Part shown: piece after piece, positions 1-7,863 of the stretch
Numbering within the stretch: the stretch's first letter is position 1
Layout: each line of letters starts with the position of its first letter
NCBI RefSeq assembly: GCF_018982965.1
Contig: NZ_JACBYP010000066.1
Coordinates: 1 to 44,413 of the forward strand
Origin: Streptomyces mayonensis
GTDB taxonomy: Bacteria > Actinomycetota > Actinomycetes > Streptomycetales > Streptomycetaceae
Reading direction: 5' to 3'
Length of the DNA: 44,413 nt
Notes under the pieces: model-generated
Databases searched by the model: none
The model's input: only the letters and a program-made list of their open reading frames with translations
Told to the model about the DNA's origin: nothing
Program-made: the position numbers and the translations under genes

Positions 1-1435
1 CCAGATGGGCGCCTCCCTGCTGCCCGCCCTCCGGGTGGGCGCCTTCCGGGTGGACGTCCCCCTGGTGCGCGGCCGGCTGGTGCGCGACCGGGCAGCCGTT
101 GGCCGCGTGCTCCTCGAAGTAGCGCACCGCGAGCCGCTTGTGGCGCGCGTGCAGGACCATGGCGGTGCCCAGCACCAACTGCCGTACGCCCCGCGTGACG
201 TCCTCCACCCCGTCCCGCACCCGGACGAAGCTCCGCAGCGCATCGAGCCCGCGCGGCTCGGCCGGCAGACCGCGCGGGACGAGCAGACAGGGTGCGCGGT
301 GCGGGATGGACCGGGTGTGCGAGGCCGTCGAGTCCAGCCGGAACCGGCGCAGGAACTCCCGTACCGCCGCCCGCATGACCAGCGGGGACAGCCGCCAGGC
401 CGGGCAGGGCCGGTTGTCGGCCACGCCGAAGGGGATGTGGTGGGCGTCCTTCGCGGACAGGGTGGCCCAGCGGTCCGGGTCGAACGCGTCGGGCCGGTCG
501 TAGCCGGTGGCGTGGTAGCCGGGGTAGCTGAAGCACACCACGGACCCGGCCGGCAGCACGGTGTCCTCGTCGAGCGGGACGTCGCCCGTGGTGATGCGGT
601 GCGCGATGCCGAACAGCGGGTACAGGCGCATCGTTTCGTCGAGCACGTGGGTCAGGTAGCGGTCGTCCTCGGGGTCCTCCGCCGCGCGCCGCTGGACGTC
701 GGGGTGGCGGGCCAGGGCGAGCAGGACGTGCGCGGTCGCCTCGGACAGCTGCACGACGGCCGTGTTGAACATCGTCCCCTGCAGGTAGTGCACCTGCTCC
801 GACGGGGACAGCGTGGCCGGCAGCGGGTGCGGCACGTCACCGGCCGCGACGCGCTCGCGCAGGTACGCCGTCAGCCGCGCCCGGCGCCGCGGGTGGCGCA
901 GTCCGGTGCACTTCAGCGCGCTGATCACGTCCTCGGCATGGGCGGTGATCAGGTCCCGGGCGCGCGGCGGGCACGGCTCCTTGAAGACCAGTTCGTAGCA
1001 GAACTCCGCCCACGCGGGCATCACCAGGTCGCGCAGTCTCACCAGGCTGACGCGGTTGTCCGGCACCGTGTCGAGTACGCGGGCGAAGGCCCTGGTGGCC
1101 GCCTCCGCGAGGTCGGCGGAGCTGCCGACGAGCATGCGCCGGGTGGTGGCGGCCACGTCCTCGTAGCGCTCGCCGGGCTCCAGGTGCTCCTGGTGCACCT
1201 CGGGCCCCGGCGAGAGCCAGTACCAGAACAGGTCGGACAGGCCGGCCCCGGCGCTGCGGCCGTCCACCGCGGGGTGGGCGTAGACCCGTTCGAACACCTC
1301 GGGCCCGTGCGTGGCGTTGGGCAGGGTGAGCGTCTGGTCGCCGTTGACCTTCTCGAAGATGCGCACGCGCAGTGCCACCACCTTGCGGGGCAGCCACCAC
1401 GTGTCCGGCGCGGCCGGCTTCGTCCGGCTGTTCAC
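1..1435 (-). CDS. Atypical cytochrome P450, 3' end outside window
   Basis: At least 478 residues, running off the left edge. The K-helix ExxR is E267-R270 (ETMR), followed by a PERF-like FDPDRW at 318-323. The heme loop is FGVADNRPCPAW with the probable Cys thiolate at C344. This departs from the usual FxxGxxxCxG: Ala replaces the first Gly, there is one extra residue before Cys, and Pro-Ala replaces x-Gly. The I-helix region (about 215-245) lacks a recognisable AGxxT motif. A normal P450 would end near residue 390; at least 88 residues follow, ending in a His/Pro/Glu/Gly-rich low-complexity tail. The GTG start overlaps the stop of the upstream FMN oxidase by 4 nt (GTGA), so the genes are probably coupled. 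The fold is a confident call; normal monooxygenase chemistry is not, and an unusual heme-thiolate reaction is possible. Confidence 0.82.
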   Translation of the reverse strand, partial: MNSRTKPAAPDTWWLPRKVVALRVRIFEKVNGDQTLTLPNATHGPEVFERVYAHPAVDGRSAGAGLSDLFWYWLSPGPEVHQEHLEPGERYEDVAATTRRMLVGSSADLAEAATRAFARVLDTVPDNRVSLVRLRDLVMPAWAEFCYELVFKEPCPPRARDLITAHAEDVISALKCTGLRHPRRRARLTAYLRERVAAGDVPHPLPATLSPSEQVHYLQGTMFNTAVVQLSEATAHVLLALARHPDVQRRAAEDPEDDRYLTHVLDETMRLYPLFGIAHRITTGDVPLDEDTVLPAGSVVCFSYPGYHATGYDRPDAFDPDRWATLSAKDAHHIPFGVADNRPCPAWRLSPLVMRAAVREFLRRFRLDSTASHTRSIPHRAPCLLVPRGLPAEPRGLDALRSFVRVRDGVEDVTRGVRQLVLGTAMVLHARHKRLAVRYFEEHAANGCPVAHQPAAHQGDVHPEGAHPEGGQQGGAHL

Positions 1436-2502
1436 CACGTCTCCCCCTTCCGGACGACCATGTCCTGCGTCAGATCCGTGTTGCGGCGCCCCCCGCACAG
1501 GGCGAGCGTGTGGTCGTACTCGTCGCGCAGCGTCGCCAGGACGGTCCGGACGCCGGTCTCGCCCTCCGCGGCCAGGCCCCAGACCACCGGGCGTCCCACG
1601 CCGACGGCCGCCGCTCCCAGCGCCAGGGCCACGGCGACGTCGCTGCCCCGGCGCACCCCGCCGTCCAGCAGGACCGGCACCCGGTCCGCGACGGCGCCGA
1701 CGACCGCGGGCAGGCAGTCCACCGCGGACGGGACGGCGTCGCACTGGCGGCCCCCGTGGTTGGAGACGATCACCCCGGACGCGCCGTGCCCGACGGCCAG
1801 CCGGGCGTCCTCGGGATGGAGAACTCCCTTGACCAGCACCGGCAGTGGGGTCATGCGCGGTATTCCGGCGAAGTCCTGCCAGGAGAGCGCCGGGGACATC
1901 GGGATGTCGGTGAGGGCCCCGGGCGGGGCGCCCGGCAGGTCGCGCATGTTCTCCGCGGCGTATCCGGGCGGCAGGTCGGCGAACCCGTTGCGCAGGTCCC
2001 TGGTGTGCCGGCCGAAGACCGGCGAGTCGACGGTGACCACCAGCGCCGTGCAGCCCGCCTTCTCGGCGCGCCGCACGAGCGCCTCGGTGACCTCCCGGCG
2101 CGGATGCGGGTACAGCTGGAACCACACGGCGGGGTCGGGGGCCGCCTCGCGGGCCGCCGCGACGACGGCGTCGACCGCCGTGGTGGCGGCCGTGCCGGTC
2201 ACCAGGACCGCGCCCTCGGCGGCGGCCGCGCGGGCGGTGGCCCGCTCGCCGTCCGGGTGCATCAGCCGGTGGAACGCGGTCGGCGCGACGACCACCGGCG
2301 CGGCCCGCGGGGCACCCGGCAGGTCGACCGCGGTGTCCCGGTCCTCACTGCCGCGCAGCACCCGCGGCAGCAGCCGGTACGACTCGAAGGCCCGCTCGTT
2401 GGCGGCGAGGACGCGTTCCTCGCCGGCCCCGCCCGCCACGTAGTCGTAGTGGACGGGGTCGAGCGTCTCGCGGGCCGCGTCGTGCAGCGCGCGCAGCGTC
2501 AC
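1432..2502 (-). CDS. FMN-dependent alpha-hydroxy-acid oxidase
   Basis: 356 residues, of the glycolate oxidase/lactate oxidase/hydroxymandelate oxidase family, which oxidises 2-hydroxy acids to 2-keto acids with FMN. Visible signatures are the N-terminal YDYVAGGAG, WFQLYPH, VTVDSP, the LVKGV lysine strand, the catalytic SNHGGRQ (His base plus Arg) and the phosphate-binding LDGGVRRG and GVGRP. The usual GGRQLD is GGRQCD here. I place the start at the GTG that overlaps the upstream flavoprotein stop by 4 nt (GTGA); an ATG further upstream would need a much longer overlap. With an aromatic amino-acid lyase nearby, an aryl 2-hydroxy acid such as a mandelate or phenyllactate is a plausible substrate, but this is inference. 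Confidence 0.9.
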   Translation of the reverse strand: MTLRALHDAARETLDPVHYDYVAGGAGEERVLAANERAFESYRLLPRVLRGSEDRDTAVDLPGAPRAAPVVVAPTAFHRLMHPDGERATARAAAAEGAVLVTGTAATTAVDAVVAAAREAAPDPAVWFQLYPHPRREVTEALVRRAEKAGCTALVVTVDSPVFGRHTRDLRNGFADLPPGYAAENMRDLPGAPPGALTDIPMSPALSWQDFAGIPRMTPLPVLVKGVLHPEDARLAVGHGASGVIVSNHGGRQCDAVPSAVDCLPAVVGAVADRVPVLLDGGVRRGSDVAVALALGAAAVGVGRPVVWGLAAEGETGVRTVLATLRDEYDHTLALCGGRRNTDLTQDMVVRKGETW

Positions 2503-4088
2503 GGTGCCACCGGGGCCGGGGAGCCGGGGAGCGAGGAGCCGAGGTGTCCGGTGAGGAACGCGCGCAGCGGGGCGCGGTGGAACTCCTCGCTGTCCCACTC
2601 GTTCTCCAGGTTCTCCGTGATGTGGTGCTCGGCGACGAACTCACCGGCCCGGTACCAGCGGACGACCGGGTGCAGGTAGCGGCCGTCGAGGCCGCCCACG
2701 TCCTGCTGCGACTTGCGGGAGGCGGCCACGTCGAAGGGGTCGACCCGGTCGTGGTCCGCGCCGTACTCCAGGGTGATCACCGCGTGGGCGGCCGTCTCGC
2801 CGAAGTCACCGGCGCGCACGGCGTCCGGGACGTGGCGCACGGGGACCTCCTCGGCGTAGCGCACCGTCCCGTCCGGTCCGACGAGCAGCAGGTCGCCGAG
2901 GACGGCGAACTGCTGCCACAGCCCGGAGGACCGGTTGACGCGGGTGACGACCGCGTCGACGGAGCGCTCCGGGTCGTCGCCCAGCTCGGTCACCGGCCAC
3001 GGCTCGCCGTGGTGACGCCGGCGCAGTGCGCGGTGCAGGGCACGGACCGAGTAGCGGAAGCCGTGGATGAAGCCGGTGGTGGACTTCTTGAAGTCGGGCC
3101 CCTGCATCAGGGTCCCGGCGAAGTACAGGCCGGGCACGTTGGCCGACTCGCCGACGGGGGTGAGGGCGGGGAAGCGGTCGTCGACGATCAGGTCCGGTGT
3201 GCAGGTGTCGTCGAAGAACGAGGTGTCGATCCGGAACCCGGTGGCGACGATCACCCGGTCGTAGTGGAGGTCCTTGACCACCTCGTCGACCCGCTCGAAG
3301 GAGACCGGCACGCTGAAGCCGTCCGCGTCCCGGCGGATCTCCAGGATGCGGCCGTCGAGCAGCGCGTTCTGCGACTTCAGCTGGTAGCTGTCGAGGAAGT
3401 TGTTGTTCACCGCGCGCAGGTGCCCGACGTAGTGGGACTGCCATGCCAGCCGCAGCGAGCCGGAGCCGACGACGTGGATGACCGCGGCGGTCTCCATCAG
3501 GCTGTCGGCCGTCTCGAAGGCGGAGTTGCCCCGGCCGACGATCAGCACCCGCTGGTCGGTGAAGGACTCCGGGTCGGTGTCGAAGGTGTCGTAGCGTTCG
3601 GCCAGTTCGATGCCCGGGACGTCGGGCAGGTTCGGCTGCGACACTCCGGTGGCCACCACCAGGCGCCGGGCGCGCCAGGTCGTGCCGGCGTGGTCGGTGA
3701 CGGTGAATCCGTCGGCGTCGCGGGAGACCTTCTCCACGGTGGTGTCGTACCGCACCCGCACCCCGGTGCGGGCCGCGAAGTCCGCGAGGTAGCGGACGAA
3801 GTCGTCGGCCGGCGGGAAGTAGCGCCGGCTGTACCGGGTGAACAGCAGCTCGGGATCGTCGCTGAGGAGCGAGTTCCAGTCCATCCGCATCCGCAGTTCC
3901 GGATCGTCGTATCCGGTGTGCACCTTGTTGGTGGATATGAGTTGGCGGTGCCGGGGGAAGCGCGTGAAGAACGCGCCCGGAACGCTGCCGCGTTCCAGAA
4001 CGACGTAGTCCGCACCGTCACGCTCCAGGGAGGCGGCGAGTTGCAGTCCCGCGGGCCCCGCTCCGATGATCAGGTAGTCGTGCGCCAT
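2499..4088 (-). CDS. FOXRED2-like FAD/NAD(P)-dependent oxidoreductase
   Basis: 529 residues. The N-terminal Rossmann motif GAGPAGLQLAASL binds FAD. It is followed by FPRHRQLISTNK and DWNSLLSDD, which closely resemble the N-terminus of FOXRED2 (ERFAD)-type flavoproteins rather than ordinary Baeyer-Villiger enzymes. A second dinucleotide motif, VGRGNSAFETADSL, suits NAD(P)H. A C-terminal FAGTLMQGPDFKKSTTGF closes the FAD fold. The ATG at 4088 puts the FAD motif at the usual distance; a GTG 18 nt upstream is also in frame. It is first in a coupled three-gene set (flavoprotein, FMN oxidase, P450) and is divergent from the ammonia-lyase, with only 50 bp between them. Likely role: N- or C-oxygenation or disulfide/thiol-type redox on a pathway intermediate; substrate unknown. 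Confidence 0.88.
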   Translation of the reverse strand: MAHDYLIIGAGPAGLQLAASLERDGADYVVLERGSVPGAFFTRFPRHRQLISTNKVHTGYDDPELRMRMDWNSLLSDDPELLFTRYSRRYFPPADDFVRYLADFAARTGVRVRYDTTVEKVSRDADGFTVTDHAGTTWRARRLVVATGVSQPNLPDVPGIELAERYDTFDTDPESFTDQRVLIVGRGNSAFETADSLMETAAVIHVVGSGSLRLAWQSHYVGHLRAVNNNFLDSYQLKSQNALLDGRILEIRRDADGFSVPVSFERVDEVVKDLHYDRVIVATGFRIDTSFFDDTCTPDLIVDDRFPALTPVGESANVPGLYFAGTLMQGPDFKKSTTGFIHGFRYSVRALHRALRRRHHGEPWPVTELGDDPERSVDAVVTRVNRSSGLWQQFAVLGDLLLVGPDGTVRYAEEVPVRHVPDAVRAGDFGETAAHAVITLEYGADHDRVDPFDVAASRKSQQDVGGLDGRYLHPVVRWYRAGEFVAEHHITENLENEWDSEEFHRAPLRAFLTGHLGSSLPGSPAPVAP

Positions 4089-4112
4089 GGGCCGGACGCT
4101 ATCCACCGGATT

Positions 4113-4126
4113 TCAGAGCGTTCTGA
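4113..4126. promoter_or_regulatory. Palindrome in the divergent flavoprotein/lyase promoter region
   Basis: TCAGA-GCGT-TCTGA is a perfect 5-bp inverted repeat. It sits in the 50-bp gap between the minus-strand flavoprotein start (4088) and the plus-strand lyase start (4139). A regulator bound here could control both directions at once. That it is a target of the neighbouring OmpR-type response regulator is inference only. Confidence 0.4.
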
Positions 4127-4138
4127 GATTCACGGCCT

Positions 4139-5716
4139 ATGTTCTCCGGCGTGCTCACCACCAAGGACACCGTCTCGCTGACCGGCCCGCTGGACCGCGC
4201 CGACCTGCGCCGCGCGGCGACGCCGCTCACCGTCACCGTGGACGACGCCGCCCGGGCGCGCATCGACCGCGGCCGGGAACTCTTCCACGGGCTGCGCCAC
4301 GGCGACGGCGGCGGGGAACGGCACATCTACGGCGCCACCACGGGTTTCGGCGCGCTGGTCGGCTACGCCGGCCGTGCCGACGAGGCGGACCAGTGCGACA
4401 ACACCCTGGCGCACCTCGGGGCGGGCCAGGGTCCGGACCTGCCGCACGAGATCGCGCGCGGGGCCCTGCTGCTGCGTGCCCGGTCGCTCGCCCAGGGGTT
4501 CTCCGGCGTGTCCGCCGAGGTCGTGGAGCGGATCGCCGCGATGTTCGCCACGACCTTCGTCCCCGCCGTCCCGCGCTACGGCTCCGTCGGCGCGAGCGGC
4601 GACCTGATCCCGCTGGCCTACGCCACCCAGGCGCTGCGCGGCCGCGGGCACGCCTACGTGGACGGACGGCGCACGGCGGCCGCCGACGCGCTGGCCGCCG
4701 CCGGGCTGCGCCCCCTGGCGCTGGACGGCCGCGACGCCCTCGCGCTCGTCAACGGCACCTCCGTCACCACCGCGGCCACCGCCCTGGCTCTCGACTCCGT
4801 CCGCGGTGCGCACCGTGCGCTGACGGCTCTGACCTGCCTGCTGGCCGACCTCCTCGGCTGCGATCCCGCATTCCTCGACGAGGACCTGCTGCGTGCCTAC
4901 GGCCATCCCGGCGCGGTCGCCGTCGGCGCCCGCATGCGGCACACGCTCGACGGCACGGTGCCCTCCGGCACCCGGCCGCTGCAGGAGCCGTACAGCATCC
5001 GCTGTGCCCCGCAACTGCTCGGCGCCGCCGAGGACGCCCTGGGCTACGTCGACGGTGTGGTCGCCGCCGACCTGGGCGGCGTCAGTGACAACCCGCTGTT
5101 CTTCCCCGGTGGCACGGGCACGGGCGGCACGGGCGGCACGGGCACGGGCGGCACGGGCACGGGCAAGGTGGTGCACGGCGGCAACTTCTTCGGCCAGCCC
5201 GCCGCCTTCGCGGCCGACCTGCTGGCGTCCGTCACGGCCCAGCTGGGCAATCTCGCCGAGCGTCAGCTCGACCTGCTGGTGGACCCGGCGCGCAACGGCG
5301 GACTCCCGCCGATGCTGGCCGTCGAGCCGGGTGCCCAGCACGGGCTCCAGGGCGTGCAGCTGGCCACCACCGCGTTCGTCGCGGAGATCCGCCGCGCCGC
5401 GACACCGGCCGGTATGCAGAGCCTGCCGACGAACCTGCACAACCAGGACGTCGTCCCGTTCGGCACCCAGGCGGCCCTGCGCTCCTACGACATGGCCGAG
5501 TTGCTGGGCCTGCTGTGCGGGTCGCTGGCGCTCGGGCTGCGCCAGGCCGTGCACGTCGGCGCCCGCCGCCCGACGGCTCCCGGGTGCGGTGAGCTGCTCG
5601 ACGCCCTGGCCGGCCTGATCGACCCGGTGGAGCCGGACCGGCCGCTGGACGCGGACGTCCGCGCCGCGGCGCGCCTGCTGGTCACGGGCGACCTGATCCG
5701 ACCGGATGCGCCGTAG
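4139..5716 (+). CDS. MIO-type aromatic amino-acid ammonia-lyase or aminomutase, tyrosine-type
   Basis: 525 residues. The MIO-forming tripeptide is A152-S153-G154 in SVGASGDL; Y64 lies in YGATTGFG (catalytic Tyr lid); NGTS at 205-208, EPYSIRC at 283-289, HGGNFFGQ at 346-353 and the NQDVVPFG segment are all present. The selectivity pair is H92-L93 (AHLGAGQG). This matches the His-Leu of bacterial tyrosine ammonia-lyase, not the Ser-His of histidine ammonia-lyase or Phe-Leu of phenylalanine ammonia-lyase, so trans-p-coumarate or beta-tyrosine is the predicted product. The lack of other hut genes argues against histidine catabolism. Residues 324-342 are a pure Gly/Thr repeat inserted in a loop after SDNPLFF. 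The 3' end overlaps the convergent kinase gene by 35 bp. A GTG at 4151 is an alternative start. Confidence 0.9.
   Translation: MFSGVLTTKDTVSLTGPLDRADLRRAATPLTVTVDDAARARIDRGRELFHGLRHGDGGGERHIYGATTGFGALVGYAGRADEADQCDNTLAHLGAGQGPDLPHEIARGALLLRARSLAQGFSGVSAEVVERIAAMFATTFVPAVPRYGSVGASGDLIPLAYATQALRGRGHAYVDGRRTAAADALAAAGLRPLALDGRDALALVNGTSVTTAATALALDSVRGAHRALTALTCLLADLLGCDPAFLDEDLLRAYGHPGAVAVGARMRHTLDGTVPSGTRPLQEPYSIRCAPQLLGAAEDALGYVDGVVAADLGGVSDNPLFFPGGTGTGGTGGTGTGGTGTGKVVHGGNFFGQPAAFAADLLASVTAQLGNLAERQLDLLVDPARNGGLPPMLAVEPGAQHGLQGVQLATTAFVAEIRRAATPAGMQSLPTNLHNQDVVPFGTQAALRSYDMAELLGLLCGSLALGLRQAVHVGARRPTAPGCGELLDALAGLIDPVEPDRPLDADVRAAARLLVTGDLIRPDAP
5108..5164 (+). repeat. Gly/Thr-coding microsatellite inside the lyase gene
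   Basis: A run of alternating GGCACG and GGC units encodes only Gly and Thr, residues 324-342 of the ammonia-lyase, in the loop between SDNPLFF and the HGGNF substrate-site segment. The unit length is a multiple of three, so copy-number change would keep the frame. Confidence 0.85.
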
Positions 5717-6935
5717 CGGGGGCGGGGCGGCCGGCACCCTCCGGGAGGCGGATGATGAAGCGGGCTCCCCTGCCGGGCCGGCTGCTCGCGGCGAGCGTGC
5801 CGCCGTGGTGGATCACGACCTCCCGCAGCAGCGCGAGCCCCAGGCCGTACCGGCCGTGCCTGCCGCTGCGGTGGAAACGTTCGAACAGCCGCTCCGTCTC
5901 GGTCGGGTCGAACCCGGCGCCGGTGTCCGTGACGGTCAGTTCCACCGCGCCCCGTACGCGCCCGAGCGCGACCGTGATCCGTCCGCCGGCCGGGGTGTGG
6001 CCGATCGCGTTGGTCAGCAGTTCGGCGACGGCGCGGCGCAGCGCGGACTCGATGCCGTCGACGAACAGCGGGTGCGGGGCGTCCACCGTGATCGTGAGGT
6101 TCCCCTCCCGCGCCCGGTCCGACTCCTCGGCGACCACGGACCGGGCCAGCTCCGCCAGGTCGACCGGCCGGCGTTCGGGCCGCCGGGCGGGCCCGGCCGC
6201 GAGGCTCGCGGACAGCAGCAGGTCGTCGAGCACCTCCCCGAGCCGGCCCGCCGAGCCGACCAGCCGGGCCAGTTCGTCGCGGTGCCGGGCCGGCAGGTCC
6301 TCGGCGCTCGCCTGCCGCGACAGCACCTGCGCCCGGGTGTACACCTGGGTGACGGGCGTGCGCAGTTCGTGGCTGGCGTCCGTGACGAAGCGGCGCTGCC
6401 GGGCGAGCGCCTCGGCCAGCGGGGCGACCGCCCGGCGGCCGAGCACCACGCCGGTGACGGCCGCAGCGACCAGCCCCACGGCTTCGGCGGCACCCAGCGC
6501 TCTCAACAGGTAGCTGCGGTCGGCGAGTTGGAAGCGCATGTCGAACACCGCCTGCACCATCTCCCCGTCGGCTCTGAGCTGGCTGCGCACCAGGTAGACC
6601 GTGTGGTCGCGCCGCACGGTGCGTTCCACCGCCTCGCCGGTGGCGCGCACCCGGTCCAGGTCGGCGCGCACCGGGAAGCCGGCCGGGGCGTTGGCGAGCC
6701 GGGGCGCACCGGGGCCGTACAGCCAGGTGCACCCCGGAGGGCTGGACAGGTCGCCGCGCTCCGCGCCGTAGCGCAGTTCCCGCCACACCTGTTCGTCCTG
6801 CGCGTGGGTCATCACCGTGTGGGCGATGCCGCCGACGACGGCGACCAGCAGCGTGATGATGGCGCCGGTGATCACGGAGATCCGCAGCCGTGCCCGGCGC
6901 ACCGCCGCGAGTTCCGCGTGCGCCGACGACCTCAC
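5682..6935 (-). CDS. Two-component sensor histidine kinase
   Basis: 417 residues. A first membrane helix (about 18-42), an extracytoplasmic loop of about 110 residues, and a second helix (about 146-168) are followed by HisKA with the phospho-acceptor H189 in DASHELRTP. The HATPase domain shows the N box (ELLTNAIGHTP), the G1 box (DTGAGFDP) and a YGLGLALL G2 box. The GTG start overlaps the response-regulator stop by 4 nt, so the pair is coupled. The sensor loop has no domain I recognise. It lies tail-to-tail with the ammonia-lyase (35-bp overlap), which points to a local regulator of that cluster. Confidence 0.92.
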   Translation of the reverse strand: MRSSAHAELAAVRRARLRISVITGAIITLLVAVVGGIAHTVMTHAQDEQVWRELRYGAERGDLSSPPGCTWLYGPGAPRLANAPAGFPVRADLDRVRATGEAVERTVRRDHTVYLVRSQLRADGEMVQAVFDMRFQLADRSYLLRALGAAEAVGLVAAAVTGVVLGRRAVAPLAEALARQRRFVTDASHELRTPVTQVYTRAQVLSRQASAEDLPARHRDELARLVGSAGRLGEVLDDLLLSASLAAGPARRPERRPVDLAELARSVVAEESDRAREGNLTITVDAPHPLFVDGIESALRRAVAELLTNAIGHTPAGGRITVALGRVRGAVELTVTDTGAGFDPTETERLFERFHRSGRHGRYGLGLALLREVVIHHGGTLAASSRPGRGARFIIRLPEGAGRPAPATAHPVGSGRP

Positions 6936-7612
6936 AGCTCCCCCAGCCGGTAGCCGAGACCACGCACCGTGGACACCACCTGCCGGCCGAGCTTGCGGCG
7001 CAGGTAGTAGACGTAGGTGTCGACGATGGACGACGCGGGCGCCTCCTGGAAGACCGCCCGGCGCAGTTCCGCCCGTGAGTACACGGTGCCGGGGCGGGAG
7101 GCCAGGACCCACAGCAGCGCGAACTCGCGTGCCGCGAGGGCGATCCGCTCGCCGTCGGCCAGCTCGACCTCCCGGCGGCCGACGTGGAGCTGCCCCGAGC
7201 CGATCCTGAGCACGTCGGCCCGGTCGAGCGCACGCCGGCACAACGCTCGTAACCGGGCGCTGAGTTCGTCGAGTTCGAAGGGCTTGACGAGGTAGTCGTC
7301 GGCGCCGGCGTCGAGACCGTCGACCCGGTCGTGCACCGTGCCCATCGCGGTCAGCAGCATGACCGGCGTACGGACCGCGCGGGAGCGCAGCCGGGCCAGC
7401 ACGTCGAGGCCGTCCAGCACGGGCAGGCGCCGGTCGACGACGAGCACGTCGTACTGCCGGGTGAGGCCGAGGTGCAGGCCCCGCTGCCCGTCGGTCGCGA
7501 CGTCGACCGCGTAGCCCTCGTCCCGCAGCACCCCGGAGAGCATGGTGACGAGTTCCGGGTCGTCCTCGACGAGCAGCAGCCGCCAAGGATTGTGCGTGTG
7601 CTCCTGCGCCAC
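6932..7612 (-). CDS. OmpR-family response regulator with a TTA codon
   Basis: 226 residues. The receiver domain has acidic-pocket residues E16-D17-D18, phospho-acceptor D60 (VVDRRLP) and K110 (LVKPFE). The C-terminal winged helix contains YYLRRKLG and TVRGLGYRL, typical of OmpR/PhoB regulators. Leu121, in the linker after the receiver domain, is encoded by TTA (bases 7252-7250 on the minus strand). TTA is the rare leucine codon read by the bldA tRNA in Streptomyces and is enriched in pathway-specific regulators. The GTG start at 7612 follows a GGAG-containing leader. It is first in a coupled operon with the kinase. Confidence 0.93.
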   Translation of the reverse strand: MAQEHTHNPWRLLLVEDDPELVTMLSGVLRDEGYAVDVATDGQRGLHLGLTRQYDVLVVDRRLPVLDGLDVLARLRSRAVRTPVMLLTAMGTVHDRVDGLDAGADDYLVKPFELDELSARLRALCRRALDRADVLRIGSGQLHVGRREVELADGERIALAAREFALLWVLASRPGTVYSRAELRRAVFQEAPASSIVDTYVYYLRRKLGRQVVSTVRGLGYRLGEL

Positions 7613-7802
7613 CGTCCCACTCCGCTCACCCCCGTCGCCTGTTGACCGAACGACGATTCGATCGGCGTGATCACGCTAGCGCGCGGCCGGGACGAACGGG
7701 CCGGGCTGCGCCAACTCGGTTCCGTACTCGGTCCCTTACCGTCCGTGTCGTGCCGTTTCGTCTCCCGGACCGGGACCCGGCGGGCCCGGCGGCCGCGACG
7801 CG

Positions 7803-7840
7803 GCGGACCGGGCGAGAGACAGCGGACCGGGCGAGTGACA
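7803..7840 (+). repeat. Imperfect 19-bp tandem duplication upstream of the DUF309 gene
   Basis: GCGGACCGGGCGAGAGACA (7803-7821) is followed directly by the same unit with one change (7822-7840). The 11-mer GACAATCGGTG then occurs twice (7837-7847 and 7851-7861) just before the ATG. The 251-bp gap between the response regulator and the DUF309 gene holds these repeats and no gene that I can see. The repeats may be promoter or leader elements. Confidence 0.7.
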
Positions 7841-7863
7841 ATCGGTGAGGGACAATCGGTGCC

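Noticed and set aside
5..2443. 812-codon open frame on the plus strand
   Set aside because: It is antisense to the P450 and FMN oxidase, which carry clear family motifs. The translation is Arg/Pro/Gly/Val-rich with no recognisable domain, a usual high-GC shadow.
5108..5164. CRISPR-like array
   Set aside because: The units are 3-6 bp with no spacers, and they encode Gly/Thr inside a gene. No cas gene is in the window.
4139..5716. Histidine ammonia-lyase (hutH)
   Set aside because: The selectivity pair is His-Leu, not Ser-His, and no hut genes are nearby. MIO-family membership stands; histidine as substrate does not.
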